Shown here: piece by piece, positions 1-8,871 of the stretch
Layout of the letters: each line of letters begins with the position of its first letter
Numbering within the stretch: the stretch's first letter is position 1
Source: Thraustochytrium sp. TN22
Taxonomy: Eukaryota; Sar; Bigyra; Thraustochytrida; Thraustochytriidae
Reading direction: 5' to 3'
Assembly: GCA_013306675.1 (NCBI GenBank)
Contig: JABLUY010000051.1
Location: 99,226-163,225, forward strand
Length of the DNA stretch: 64,000 bases
Made by a program: the position numbers and the translations under genes
Notes under the pieces: model-generated
The model's database searches: none
What the model was told of the DNA's origin: nothing
Seen by the model: only the letters and a program-made list of their open reading frames with translations

Positions 1-2
1 CG

Positions 3-3000
3 ACGCCGCTCCTGACGCGCTTCGAGCAACGCCAGGCCGTGCGTGCCGACTATCTCGCCCACTTTGCGCGCGTGCGTAACTTCAAGGCACGCATCGCCGC
101 CCTGCACACGGACCGCGAGAACCTCGCGCGCGAGCGGCGCGAGTCCACGGAGGCCCTCGAAGAGGCGCACCGCGACAACGTTGGCCTCGAGCAACGCACC
201 CTCCACCTGGAGACCGAGTACCACCGGGCTGGCACACTGCTCCGAAAACGACGAGAGACTATCGCGCATGTAGAGGAGCTGGAGAACGAGCTTGACGCCT
301 CGCTGGACCGCCGCGCGCAGGCGGAGCTGGTGGATGACGCCGTAAGCCGGGACCTCTTCAAGGCCGAGGCCACCCTCGACCGGGAGAGCGACGAGGCGCG
401 CCGCGCTCTGGTGGCAAGTGAGCGCCTAGACAGGGACAAGGCCGAGGCAGAGACGAGGCTGGCAAAGAGCCAAGCCGACCTCGAAGAGGCGCGCGGTGCG
501 CAGGCCGAGGCGCAGACCGCGCTTCACACCATTCGCTGGCAGCAGCGGGGCGGGCCGGTGATCTGGCCTCCTTACGCGCGCCGACTTGGCATGGCCGACA
601 TCCTCTTCTGCCGCCTAGCGGACCCCAAGAAGAAGCCGGGCTCTGTGGATATGGTCAAGATTCGTCTGCGCTGCGGGCGAAGCCAGGTCGTCTTTTTGTA
701 CGCGCCGCTGCAGCCGCTCATCGATGCCGAGGTCGAGCGCGAGCGCCGCGAGCATCCGCTCATGGAGGCTGAGGACGCCGCGTCCAGGTCCTACCAGGTC
801 TCCGAGGATCGTCTTCGCGCCGAGAATTTGCGCTTGATGCGTGCCGAAGAGGACGCACAGCGCCTCGTGGAGCGCGAGATCTTGCGTGAGCTTGTCGAGG
901 AGCGCAACGTTGAAGAGGCCCGCGGTGAGGCAATGCTGAACGCGATGAACGTTCTGCAACTCAAGTGGAAGCGCCAGCAGCTCAAGCGGCTCGCGCGCGA
1001 CCGCATCAATCGCGAGCACCTCGCGCTCGTGGAGGCGCTGGCCAAATTCGACCTGGAAGGCCCAACCAAGGAGACCCCGCGCGCGCCGGAGCCCTATCCG
1101 AAGAAGAAGCGCCGGCGTCTGCGCCGCCTCGCCTACCTGGAGATGTGCGGCCTCTTCCTCGACGAGCAGGCCGACCTGGCGGAGGCCGAGGTGCGTGTGC
1201 GCTACCGCACGCTGCGCGCGAACGAGGTGCGCGACGCGGCCATCAGAACCATCATCCAAGAGATGATCGACCAAGAGTCCGCCCAGATTGCTACCTCGTA
1301 CCACGCCAGCTCGCTCGATACCGCGCAGCGCCACATGGACGAGTCTGGCGTGTACTTGTTGCAAGACCGCACGGTGCCGCCCGCCGGGGCTGTGCGCGGG
1401 CAGGCGCCGATGGAAACTGCCCAGGTGGAGCGAGACGAGGGCCGCCCGCCCGCGCTAACGAGTCAAATGCACTTCGAGGTGTACCGGGACCTCTCACGTC
1501 TCCGCCGCGCCCGGCAGGTCGAGCTGGAGCGCCTCCTCGCGCACTGGGCACACCACAACGAGCTAGAGAAGGCGCGCATCGAGGCGGAGAAGGCGTGGGA
1601 GGCCCGTGCCGTGGAACGCGCGCGCGAGGAGGCCGAGAACGACGCGATGGAGCTTGAGGACCTGGCGCTGCGGCAGTTCTACCTGGAGGAGCGCCAAGCG
1701 TATCTGGCGGAGCGCTGGGCCATGGCCGAGGAGGAGCAGCTCATGCGCGCTTTCTTGCAGGAGGAGGCTATGCGCAACATGAAGTCCAAGTACGACGTGG
1801 TTGGCATGGAAAAGGAAGAGAAATCGCAGAAGCAGCTCCGGCGCGACGAGATCAAGAAGATTGTGGCGGACCGCCAACGCGCCAAGCGCGAGCAAAAGCA
1901 GATGATCGAGGAGGACGAGCTCGGCTATCAGATGCGCCTCGAGTACAATCGCCAGATGCAGAAGCTCCTCATGCAGCACGAGATGGGTTTGGACGGCATG
2001 GACGGCCACGACGCGCTCGCAGCCGGCGCTGATGCCGCTGCCCAGGCCATGGCTGCGGCGCTTGCCCGCGCGCATCAGCGAGAAATCGAAAAGCAGAAAC
2101 GCAAGCTGGCCGAGGAGGAGCGCAAGTACGCCCGGCGCGTGAACCTCGCGTTCCTCGTCAAGCTGCAGACCGAGCTGCGCGTGTTGCGGCTCGAGGACGA
2201 GGTCGCCAAGTGGCACGTTCTCCTGGAGCGCCGGCGCGTTCTTGCGGTGCGCGCAGGCGTGCTCATGCGATCCAAGGTGGACGCCGAGATGAAGCGCCGG
2301 CGAGACGTGGAGCAGCGGCGCGAGGACGCGCAGTTTGCGCGCGAGGACGCCGACGCAGTGCAGGCCGCCGTGGACGACCTGCGACCTCGCGTGCGCCAGG
2401 CGCAGCGTGACCGCATCATGGTCATGCGGGAAACCGAGTACATGAACTCGGACGTCATGCACGGCACGATGAACTGCTTTCACACGCAAGACATTTACAA
2501 CGAGCTGCACTATCAGTTCTTCTACATGATCAGCTGCCAGATCGCCAACGCTGCGGAGCTCGTCAGCCTCGAGCGCTCCGTGCGGCGAACCGTGGAGGCG
2601 CTGCAGACCGTGGACGCGGAGATCCTCGCAAAGCAGGCCGATTTGCGAGACCTCGAGCTGCGTTGGCGCCGGCGCGCGTGGCTCCGCCTGCTGCGCTCGG
2701 AGCTCGGGGCGCTCTTCTTCTCACACACGCGTCGCCGCGCGCTGGCCAAGGCATGGCGCGGCTGGAGCGAGTATAGCACCTGGCAGCGCCGCACCCGCGA
2801 GGCCTTCCAGGTGCGCGTGGGCGTACGAAAGCAGGTGGCCGACGTGGACCGCCTCATGGCGGCCCGCGACAAGGAACAGCAGCAACAGCAGCAGCAGCAG
2901 CAGGGCCGGCCCGAAACCCTCGACGCGAAGCTGCCCGAGTCGCAGTCCATCATGCGCAAGCACCAGAACCGCACGATCCGCTGCCGGCACTGCCAACAGG

Positions 3001-3428
3001 ACTACATGGAGGCGGCCAACCACGCGCTCGCCTGCTCGTACCATCCAGGCGATTACGAATTGGCCTGCCCTCGCTCGTGCACGACCGCCAAGGCGGCATC
3101 CAACCGCCAGGCTGGGGCAGTCGACACCCGCTGCGCGGCGCACTACCGACGCCGCTGGACCTGCTGTGACAAGACCAAGCCGCTCCCCTTTGGCATTGAT
3201 GGCTGCCAGCAGCGCTGGCATGTTGCGGTGGTACCGGACCCGAACTACGACGTTCAGGTGCGCCGTGCCGCAGAGTCCCAGGCTCGCCGGGACGCCCATG
3301 CTGATCTCGCCGACGAGAAGGTCCGCGAGTGCAAGGTTCTGGCCAAGAAGGAGCGCCTCCGCGAGCTCGATGACATTCGCGATCGCCTTGCCCGCGACCG
3401 TGCCCGAGCTGCGCAGTTCTTTGACTGA
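3..3428 (+). CDS. coiled-coil protein with CHORD-like Cys/His C-terminus (5' partial)
   Basis: The frame is open to the left edge of the window, so the N-terminus is missing and no start can be assigned; about 1141 residues are visible. Nearly all of it is charged alpha-helical sequence (Glu/Arg/Ala/Gln heptads) typical of long coiled coils. One more globular stretch lies near residues 180-245. A polyQ run lies near residues 959-967. At about 994-1073 there is a Cys/His cluster of the form C-x2-C, then Asn and Cys followed by Tyr-His-Pro-Gly, then Trp-Thr-Cys-Cys, then Gly-Cys and a His. That spacing resembles CHORD-type zinc-binding modules. A short helical tail follows. The role is unknown; long coiled coils of this kind in protists are often cytoskeletal or flagellar, but that is inference. 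Product family confidence is moderate and function is not known. Confidence 0.8.
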   Translation, partial: TPLLTRFEQRQAVRADYLAHFARVRNFKARIAALHTDRENLARERRESTEALEEAHRDNVGLEQRTLHLETEYHRAGTLLRKRRETIAHVEELENELDASLDRRAQAELVDDAVSRDLFKAEATLDRESDEARRALVASERLDRDKAEAETRLAKSQADLEEARGAQAEAQTALHTIRWQQRGGPVIWPPYARRLGMADILFCRLADPKKKPGSVDMVKIRLRCGRSQVVFLYAPLQPLIDAEVERERREHPLMEAEDAASRSYQVSEDRLRAENLRLMRAEEDAQRLVEREILRELVEERNVEEARGEAMLNAMNVLQLKWKRQQLKRLARDRINREHLALVEALAKFDLEGPTKETPRAPEPYPKKKRRRLRRLAYLEMCGLFLDEQADLAEAEVRVRYRTLRANEVRDAAIRTIIQEMIDQESAQIATSYHASSLDTAQRHMDESGVYLLQDRTVPPAGAVRGQAPMETAQVERDEGRPPALTSQMHFEVYRDLSRLRRARQVELERLLAHWAHHNELEKARIEAEKAWEARAVERAREEAENDAMELEDLALRQFYLEERQAYLAERWAMAEEEQLMRAFLQEEAMRNMKSKYDVVGMEKEEKSQKQLRRDEIKKIVADRQRAKREQKQMIEEDELGYQMRLEYNRQMQKLLMQHEMGLDGMDGHDALAAGADAAAQAMAAALARAHQREIEKQKRKLAEEERKYARRVNLAFLVKLQTELRVLRLEDEVAKWHVLLERRRVLAVRAGVLMRSKVDAEMKRRRDVEQRREDAQFAREDADAVQAAVDDLRPRVRQAQRDRIMVMRETEYMNSDVMHGTMNCFHTQDIYNELHYQFFYMISCQIANAAELVSLERSVRRTVEALQTVDAEILAKQADLRDLELRWRRRAWLRLLRSELGALFFSHTRRRALAKAWRGWSEYSTWQRRTREAFQVRVGVRKQVADVDRLMAARDKEQQQQQQQQQGRPETLDAKLPESQSIMRKHQNRTIRCRHCQQDYMEAANHALACSYHPGDYELACPRSCTTAKAASNRQAGAVDTRCAAHYRRRWTCCDKTKPLPFGIDGCQQRWHVAVVPDPNYDVQVRRAAESQARRDAHADLADEKVRECKVLAKKERLRELDDIRDRLARDRARAAQFFD
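2877..2903 (+). repeat. (CAG)n read as polyQ
   Basis: A CAG run with one CAA interruption near the C-terminal end of the coiled-coil gene, encoding nine Gln. Confidence 0.9.
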
Positions 3429-3957
3429 TCTTTTGTGCTTTACTGTTCTTTATGTTTGGTCCGAAGACACTCGAAGACATGGAGATGCAGAAGCAACGCA
3501 CCTGCGTACGTGTATGTTGTGTACGCTGTCGGGTCTCGCGTTTTCTTTCTCTGCCCGGAGCTTCTTCAGACGAGACAGTGGATGTGCACACGTGTATGTG
3601 ACACTGTATGGTCTCTCTCTACTACCCATTGGAGCCGGTGGTGGTGGTCGTCGTTGAACTCTCACGTGCACGATGTTGTTGATCCCCCACTCTCTCTCTC
3701 TCACCCCAAGGACACGCCGTAGACGCTCCAGACTCTCTTATTTACTGATCACACAGTGTCAGGTCAGTCTCTTTCTGTCTCTGGCAATGTCTCTCTTTCT
3801 CCCAAGCGAGGAGGCAAAATCCAGCAGAGACGAGACAGAGACGACGCAGAGACCGGGTCAGAGACCGGACCAGAGACCGCAGGCAAAGCGCGCGAGCCTG
3901 AGCTCAGCAAGCTTGCGAGGCCCAGCGCGCGCGCAAGCTCGCTGGCGCTAGCGCGCG
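3429..3957. other. intergenic, lower GC, CT-rich leader
   Basis: I see no supported gene. The stretch is less GC-rich than the flanking genes and contains pyrimidine tracts (CTCTCTCTCT near 3693-3704 and 3768-3800) on the sense strand of the downstream riboflavin gene. It probably holds the 3' UTR of the left gene and the promoter and 5' UTR of the right one. Confidence 0.5.
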
Positions 3958-4767
3958 ATGGCCGAGCAACCAGCGCCTGGCCTCATCCTGGCCCGCGTGC
4001 AAGCAGACATCGGGGATAGGCGAGCGCAGCGCGTGAGCGGGGATGATGGGTTGGGCGTGGTGACCTTGACCTTCGCGCAGAGTCTCGACGGGAGCATCGC
4101 GCGCGAGCGAGGCACTCCCGTCAGTATCAGCAGTCCGGCGAGTTTCGCCTTCACGCACGCGCTCCGTGCCTGCCACGCCGCCATCGTGGTCGGCGTTGGG
4201 ACGATGCTGGCCGACAACCCATCGCTCACGACGCGACTTGTGGACGGCGAAGACCCGCAGCCGGTGATTATTGACGCCGACCTGCGCACGCCGCCGGATT
4301 GCAAGCTCTTCACCGACGAGCGCTGCAGGAAGAAGCCGTTGCTCCTCGCCACCAAGCCCGATAGCGAGGCAGGCGCTGCTGCAGCAGCAGACTGGGTACA
4401 GCGCGCCGCGACGCTGCGCGCCTTAGGGGCCGAGATCCGGGAGTGCGCCGCTAGGATAGACAACAGTCGACGCGTGTCGCTTCCCGACGCGCTGCGCGTT
4501 CTCCGCGAAGGCTTTGACAGCGTCATGGTCGAGGGCGGAGCCGGCATCATCTCCGGCATCCTCAGCGACGGCGCGTGCGTCGCTCAGGTGGATCGCGTCA
4601 TCCTCACGCTGGCGCCAGCTTTCTTTGGCGGCTATAACTACCTGCATTGCGTGGTTCCTGAGGCAGAGTCCAGGGCATGGACTACGGAGCTCGTGGAGAT
4701 GGCCCAAGGCGACGTGCTCTTGTCCATGGTGCGCAAGCAAGCAAAAGAAAGCACCGCGGAGTCTTGA
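3958..4767 (+). CDS. RIB7: RibD C-terminal/RIB7-type pyrimidine reductase
   Basis: Predicted 2,5-diamino-6-ribosylamino-4(3H)-pyrimidinone 5'-phosphate reductase, the NADPH-dependent step that reduces the ribosyl side chain in fungal-type riboflavin synthesis. The 269-residue protein is a stand-alone RibD_C (dihydrofolate-reductase-like) domain with the usual landmarks: LTFAQSLDGSIA near residue 36, VGVGTMLADNPSLTTR near 80, PVIIDADLRTP near 101, VMVEGGAGIISGIL near 185, and VILTLAPAFFGG near 215. No deaminase domain is fused, as in yeast RIB7. The ATG has G at +4 and follows a pyrimidine-rich leader. The last 35 codons are repeated in decayed form downstream (see 4653-5072). Family assignment is strong. 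Confidence 0.9.
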   Translation: MAEQPAPGLILARVQADIGDRRAQRVSGDDGLGVVTLTFAQSLDGSIARERGTPVSISSPASFAFTHALRACHAAIVVGVGTMLADNPSLTTRLVDGEDPQPVIIDADLRTPPDCKLFTDERCRKKPLLLATKPDSEAGAAAAADWVQRAATLRALGAEIRECAARIDNSRRVSLPDALRVLREGFDSVMVEGGAGIISGILSDGACVAQVDRVILTLAPAFFGGYNYLHCVVPEAESRAWTTELVEMAQGDVLLSMVRKQAKESTAES

Positions 4768-5072
4768 AAGATAGAACACTGACAGTGAAGCCTGAGAGGT
4801 TCTGACGATCACGCTTCGAGTCAACCACGCGGTGGCTGAAGCCGCCTCTAGGGCTTGGACAATCCAGCGCACGGAGCTGTCTGGCCCAAGGCGACATGCT
4901 TCCGTCTAAATTCGCCAGCTAGCCAGCGAGAGCACCGTCAAGTTTGGTTTGAATGCGGCATGCCTGAGGCGGAGTCCAGAGCACGGACCACGGATCCAGT
5001 GGTGCTTGCCAGCCCAAGGCAAGTTCCTTCTGTCCGAAGAGCGTCGGCAAGCAAGCGAGAGCACTGTTGAGC
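4653..5072 (+). repeat. three copies of the riboflavin gene's 3' end, two decayed
   Basis: The coding 3' end of the reductase gene (about 4653-4767) recurs at about 4829-4942 and again at about 4957-5072. Shared landmarks in order are a CCTGAGGCAGAGTCCAGGGC-like block, a TGGACTACGGA-like block, GCCCAAGGCGA, and a final AGCAAGCGAGAGCACxG block. The second and third copies carry substitutions and indels and no longer encode the peptide throughout. They are separated by short unrelated spacers. This reads as tandem duplication of the gene tail followed by decay. Confidence 0.7.
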
Positions 5073-5359
5073 CGGAATTCCACATTGAATGACGTCCGAG
5101 GACGTGCGAACAAAGCGTAAATAAGACCATGAACCCCAGAGATGTCTTGTGGACTGGTTCAACGCGATGCACACGAAAGTTGTGTTGCAGCAAAACAGGG
5201 GGAAAAGGGAAGGTGGCGACAGGAAGAGTACGTTCAACTAACTTTAGCTTTCGAGGCTGGGCCTAACGCTGGTTCGAGATTCGGCACCTGGCTCGGCGCG
5301 GTGGTCGTTGTTGCCGTCTTCTTCTCTCCCTGTCTCCCTGGAGACAGACTCACTCGTGA
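5073..5359. other. convergent intergenic gap
   Basis: The gap lies between the decayed reductase tails and the end of the minus-strand gene. Nothing else is recognisable; it presumably holds the two 3' UTRs. Confidence 0.4.
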
Positions 5360-7693
5360 TCAGTGTGAGGTGGCGAGGGCCGTGGCGGCCGATTCAGCCG
5401 CGCTCTTGGTGTCGGCGACCACAACAAGAGTGTCTGGAAGCAGGGCGCAGGCAACGATGCGCGGTGGCGGCTTGGCCGCAGGGAAGTAGCGCATGAACTG
5501 GTCATGGCCCTCAGCCTTGAGGCGCAGCAGCAGTGGGTCGGCAAGCAGCGCGGCTGCCGGCGCGGCATCCGGACGGAGGTAGCGCGCGAGCAGTGCGCGC
5601 GCAGCGTTCGAGTCGAAGGTCGGCTCGGTGATGGCGGTGCGCAGATGGCGCGGAAGCGTGGCGCTGGCATAGTTCTGAAGTTCAGACAGGCCGTCGAGAA
5701 CGCCCGCCTGAACGGCGAGAAACTCTTCGTCCTTTTGCGAGAGCTGGGGAAGAGCCTCGAGCTCCGTGAGGCAGTCGCCAATCTGGAGTCGCTCGAGCGC
5801 CTCGTAGACGGCCGTCTGCGTGCGGGGCGCCATTTCAACACGCGTAAAGGTGAACTGCTTTGCCTGGCTGCCCTGAACGCCGACGGTGAAGCAGACCGCC
5901 ACGTCAACGTCCGCAACGGACTCGGCAGTGGTGGCAGCCGTGGCCGACCCGGTCGAGTCTCCAACCGAGACGGCGACCAGAGCGCCCGGGACAAGATCCT
6001 CGACGGCACGCGCCACGTGCAGGTGGATGGCCCGCATGACGCGCTCGTCTCCTGCGGCGCGCGCGAGCAGCTCCGTGGTTGCGCTCGACTGCGGCTCTGA
6101 GTTGCGGTAGGTGAGCGCAGTCTCCATGATGAGTGCGTCGAATCGAAAGTCGCCATCCTTTTGTACGCGCGCCTGACCCCAGCTCGAGGCCCGGCGTGCC
6201 AGCTCGCCCACCAGGTCCTGCAGCAGCTGAACAAAGTCGCGAGCGGCCGAACCGAACTTGAGCTCGCCCGGTGCCTGGAAAGCAAGGCTCGAGAGCTCAT
6301 CGCACGCGTTCACGAGGTGGCGCCAGGTGGCCACATCGTGGATGGACGCGCTCGGCGTGCGCAGTCGCCGGTACTGCTCACGGCGCACCGCGAGGTGGAG
6401 CTGCACGATCTCCGGCACAGGCGCGCGACCCGAGCCGCGCGCCGTGGCCGATGCGGGGTTGCTCGCCTTGGGCGGATGCATGAGGGATTCAGGCCAGAGG
6501 CGCGTAGCGGCGGCGTGCGCGGCGAACACTTTTTCGCTCAGCCGGTGGCCCTCAACCAGGTCGTCCATCTCCGCCATGCTCATGCAGACGCCACGGAGCA
6601 CCTTGGCGGCCAGGAGCTCGTCCGCGACGCCAGCGAAGCCGCCCAGGTATGAACGCGCCGAGAGGACCTGCGGGTCATCCGAGTCCGCGCCGGCGAGCGC
6701 CAGCGAGAGCCCGACAAAGTCGTGCACCATCTGCTGCGGCGCCAGCTGCACGAGGCGGTCCACGTCTGCGCCGAGCTCGCGCGCCAGCGACGGGCTTTGC
6801 TTGATCACCGCACGCAGCTCGCGCGCCATGCGAGGCACCACGACGTCCTCGAGTCCAGTCTCGTGCGTGCCGAGCAGCGCACGGTGGAGGGCAAACAGCC
6901 GGTTGTACACGCCGCGCGGGATCGTGGACCGCGCGTGTGCGTCCGCGGCGTCCTCCGCCAACTTGCGCCCGCACTCCCGCACGGCTGCAAGGTCGCCCTC
7001 CGACACGCGCTGCATGCCGGCGCTTTCCAGGGCCGAGAGCTTCTCCTCCAACGTGCGCAGCGTCTGCCGCACTGCGTACGCGTACGAGAGCTTCTCCTCC
7101 TCGCCCAGTCGCTTGGTCGCCACCAACGCCTCAAGCAGGTGCGAGCCCAGCTGGCCGCCATCCTGCTGGCTGCCAGCGCGCTCTGCGGACATGGACGCGC
7201 TCAGCGACTTGAGCTGACTCGCCAACTTTGCACGCTCCTCCTCGCCCTTGCCCTCCGCGCCGTGACGCGGAGCCTGCTGCTGCTGCTGTCGCTGTTGCTG
7301 CTGCTGTTGCTGCTGCTGCTGCGAGGACGTACGTGCAGGCGGTCTGGCCTGCTGCTGGCCCGTGGACCGAGCGTCCTCGTCCTCGTCCTTGTCGCCCGTG
7401 AGCATGGCCAGGCCGTCGCGCGTGAGCTTGGGCAGCCCGGTCTGGCCCTGCGGCGACACGGCCGCCAGCGTCACAAGGGCGGCAGCCACGAAGAGCAAGC
7501 CGACGCCCACCGACACGGACGTGGATCCGGGCTTCTCGTCGCCGCTGCCCGGCCGTCCGCTGCCGCCACGTACGAGCAGCCCCGCCAGCTTGCGCCACGC
7601 CCAGGCGGCAGCGCCGGGCGCCGCATCGCGCCGGTACACCTCGCCTGCGAAGACGAAGAGCTCGCCGTCGCCGCGCGACGCCGCGCCGCCCAT
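5360..7693 (-). CDS. unknown single-pass membrane protein with polyQ tract
   Basis: 777 residues from an ATG at 7693. The N-terminal 60 residues are Gly/Ala/Arg-rich. One hydrophobic segment at about 63-80 (core VGVGLLFVAAALVTLAAV) is a likely transmembrane anchor. A short acidic patch follows (DKDEDED), then a Gln-rich stretch at about 124-140 encoded by a CTG/CAG run. The remaining 600 residues look globular and mostly helical, with a possible short coiled coil near 150-220. I do not recognise the family. The layout (basic N-terminus, one membrane span, helical body) recalls MICOS or ER-tethered proteins, but no diagnostic motif supports that. It is transcribed divergently from the giant gene at 8872, sharing about 1.2 kb of upstream DNA. 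Confidence 0.75.
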   Translation of the reverse strand: MGGAASRGDGELFVFAGEVYRRDAAPGAAAWAWRKLAGLLVRGGSGRPGSGDEKPGSTSVSVGVGLLFVAAALVTLAAVSPQGQTGLPKLTRDGLAMLTGDKDEDEDARSTGQQQARPPARTSSQQQQQQQQQQRQQQQQAPRHGAEGKGEEERAKLASQLKSLSASMSAERAGSQQDGGQLGSHLLEALVATKRLGEEEKLSYAYAVRQTLRTLEEKLSALESAGMQRVSEGDLAAVRECGRKLAEDAADAHARSTIPRGVYNRLFALHRALLGTHETGLEDVVVPRMARELRAVIKQSPSLARELGADVDRLVQLAPQQMVHDFVGLSLALAGADSDDPQVLSARSYLGGFAGVADELLAAKVLRGVCMSMAEMDDLVEGHRLSEKVFAAHAAATRLWPESLMHPPKASNPASATARGSGRAPVPEIVQLHLAVRREQYRRLRTPSASIHDVATWRHLVNACDELSSLAFQAPGELKFGSAARDFVQLLQDLVGELARRASSWGQARVQKDGDFRFDALIMETALTYRNSEPQSSATTELLARAAGDERVMRAIHLHVARAVEDLVPGALVAVSVGDSTGSATAATTAESVADVDVAVCFTVGVQGSQAKQFTFTRVEMAPRTQTAVYEALERLQIGDCLTELEALPQLSQKDEEFLAVQAGVLDGLSELQNYASATLPRHLRTAITEPTFDSNAARALLARYLRPDAAPAAALLADPLLLRLKAEGHDQFMRYFPAAKPPPRIVACALLPDTLVVVADTKSAAESAATALATSH
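7274..7322 (-). repeat. (CAG)n with CAA/CGA interruptions, read as polyQ
   Basis: The longest Gln-coding CAG tract of the window (about 16 codons, one Arg interruption), in the unknown membrane protein. Confidence 0.9.
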
Positions 7694-8871
7694 CCTCCCG
7701 CGCCGCGCCGCGCCGCGCCGCGCCGCTCAGGCGCCGTCGCCGCTCAGGCGCCGTCGCCGCTCGCGGTCTGCCTCTTACTTATTGACTCATCCGAGTCTGT
7801 CAGTGAAGATAGCGCGGCTGCGCGGCGCCGTGGACGTGGCGCCTGCTAAGCCTGGTCAGAGTCATCAGTGAGCTCGCAGCTGCACTGCCTGCAGCAGCTC
7901 TGCCTGCAGCAGGGGCCGGGAGGTTGCCAGGTCCACTCAGACAGACGCAGAAGCGCGGCCTACGTAAATTAACTACAGAACGAGCTGAGTGACAGCCGTC
8001 TGGAGCTGCCTCGAGCACCGACAGTGCGTCGATCAGGGTTGGTACGCATGCGCAGAGCGGTGCGCTTCATAGCAGGCTCGAGGAGCTGACGGTGAGTCCT
8101 CAAGGCCGAGCTGCGAGCGTCCGGGCGCACGAGAGCAAACAAGCGAGCGAGTGAGTGAGGATCAGAGAAGCGCCCGAGGCGCCTCGAGGCTAAGTTGGTG
8201 CTTGAACAAAAGAAGAGATACGGGTACCGAGTCGCGCAGGAGCCTCCGAGGCAGCATGAAGCGAGCTGCTAGCAAGAATCGAGCAAGGAAAACGAGCTTT
8301 CGCCCATGTGCTTGTGGCAGTCAGTCAGGCCTTGCTCTGAGCACATCGAGGCCGCTCGCTGCCCAAGTGCAGGGACCTGGCTCCAAGCACAAGGTGATGA
8401 TCAGCTGGAAAGGACGGCTGCAATCGAACAAGTCTTTCGTTGGGCCTTTCGTGCCATGCAGTTGTCACCCCTCGCTGACGCAAGATCATACGCCTCTTGC
8501 TCCGTCCAGAGATACTCTCCGAATGACGTCCTCCTGCCAGCAGCGCAGCATTTTTTGCTTTTTACATGGGTCATCATACTGACAACAAACCAAACACAGG
8601 CAGCGTTCCGGCTGGTTCTCTCGCCGAGCATAAAACCGCCCGTTTGTCCGGTACGAGTTGGCTCGCCGCCACGGCAGAGGAAGCGTACGTCAAGCACGTT
8701 CAAACAGATCGCTCGTTGGCGCGGCACGGTCGGTCGCTCCCTCGCGGCAGCGCACGGCGCGTGGCGCGCGGCGCTTGGCGCGTCGCGGCGCTCGGCAGCG
8801 TCGGGCACCTGCGCCTGCGAGGAGGAGCGCTTGCCCCGCCTCTCCTTCCCTTCCTCATCCCTCCGTCCTCC
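7694..8871. other. bidirectional intergenic region
   Basis: This is the shared upstream region of two divergent genes. Next to the minus-strand start there is a (GCCGC)n tract and a roughly 17-bp unit containing GCTCAGGCGCCGTC repeated twice (about 7700-7765). The middle is lower in GC. Overlapping ORFs of 140-220 codons here are compositionally noisy and I do not support them. An in-frame ATG at 8566 would extend the giant protein by 102 residues, but that extension lies across the TATA-like site and is basic and low in structure. Confidence 0.5.
8629..8637 (+). promoter_or_regulatory. TATA-like element
   Basis: CATAAAACC in a GC-rich context, about 235 bp upstream of the preferred ATG (8872) of the giant gene. 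Its position between the upstream ATG at 8566 and the ATG at 8872 favours 8872 as the true start. The match is short and could be chance. Confidence 0.25.

Noticed and set aside
5360-7693. Mic60/mitofilin identity for the single-pass membrane protein
   Set aside because: The C-terminal mitofilin signature is not present; only the overall layout is similar.
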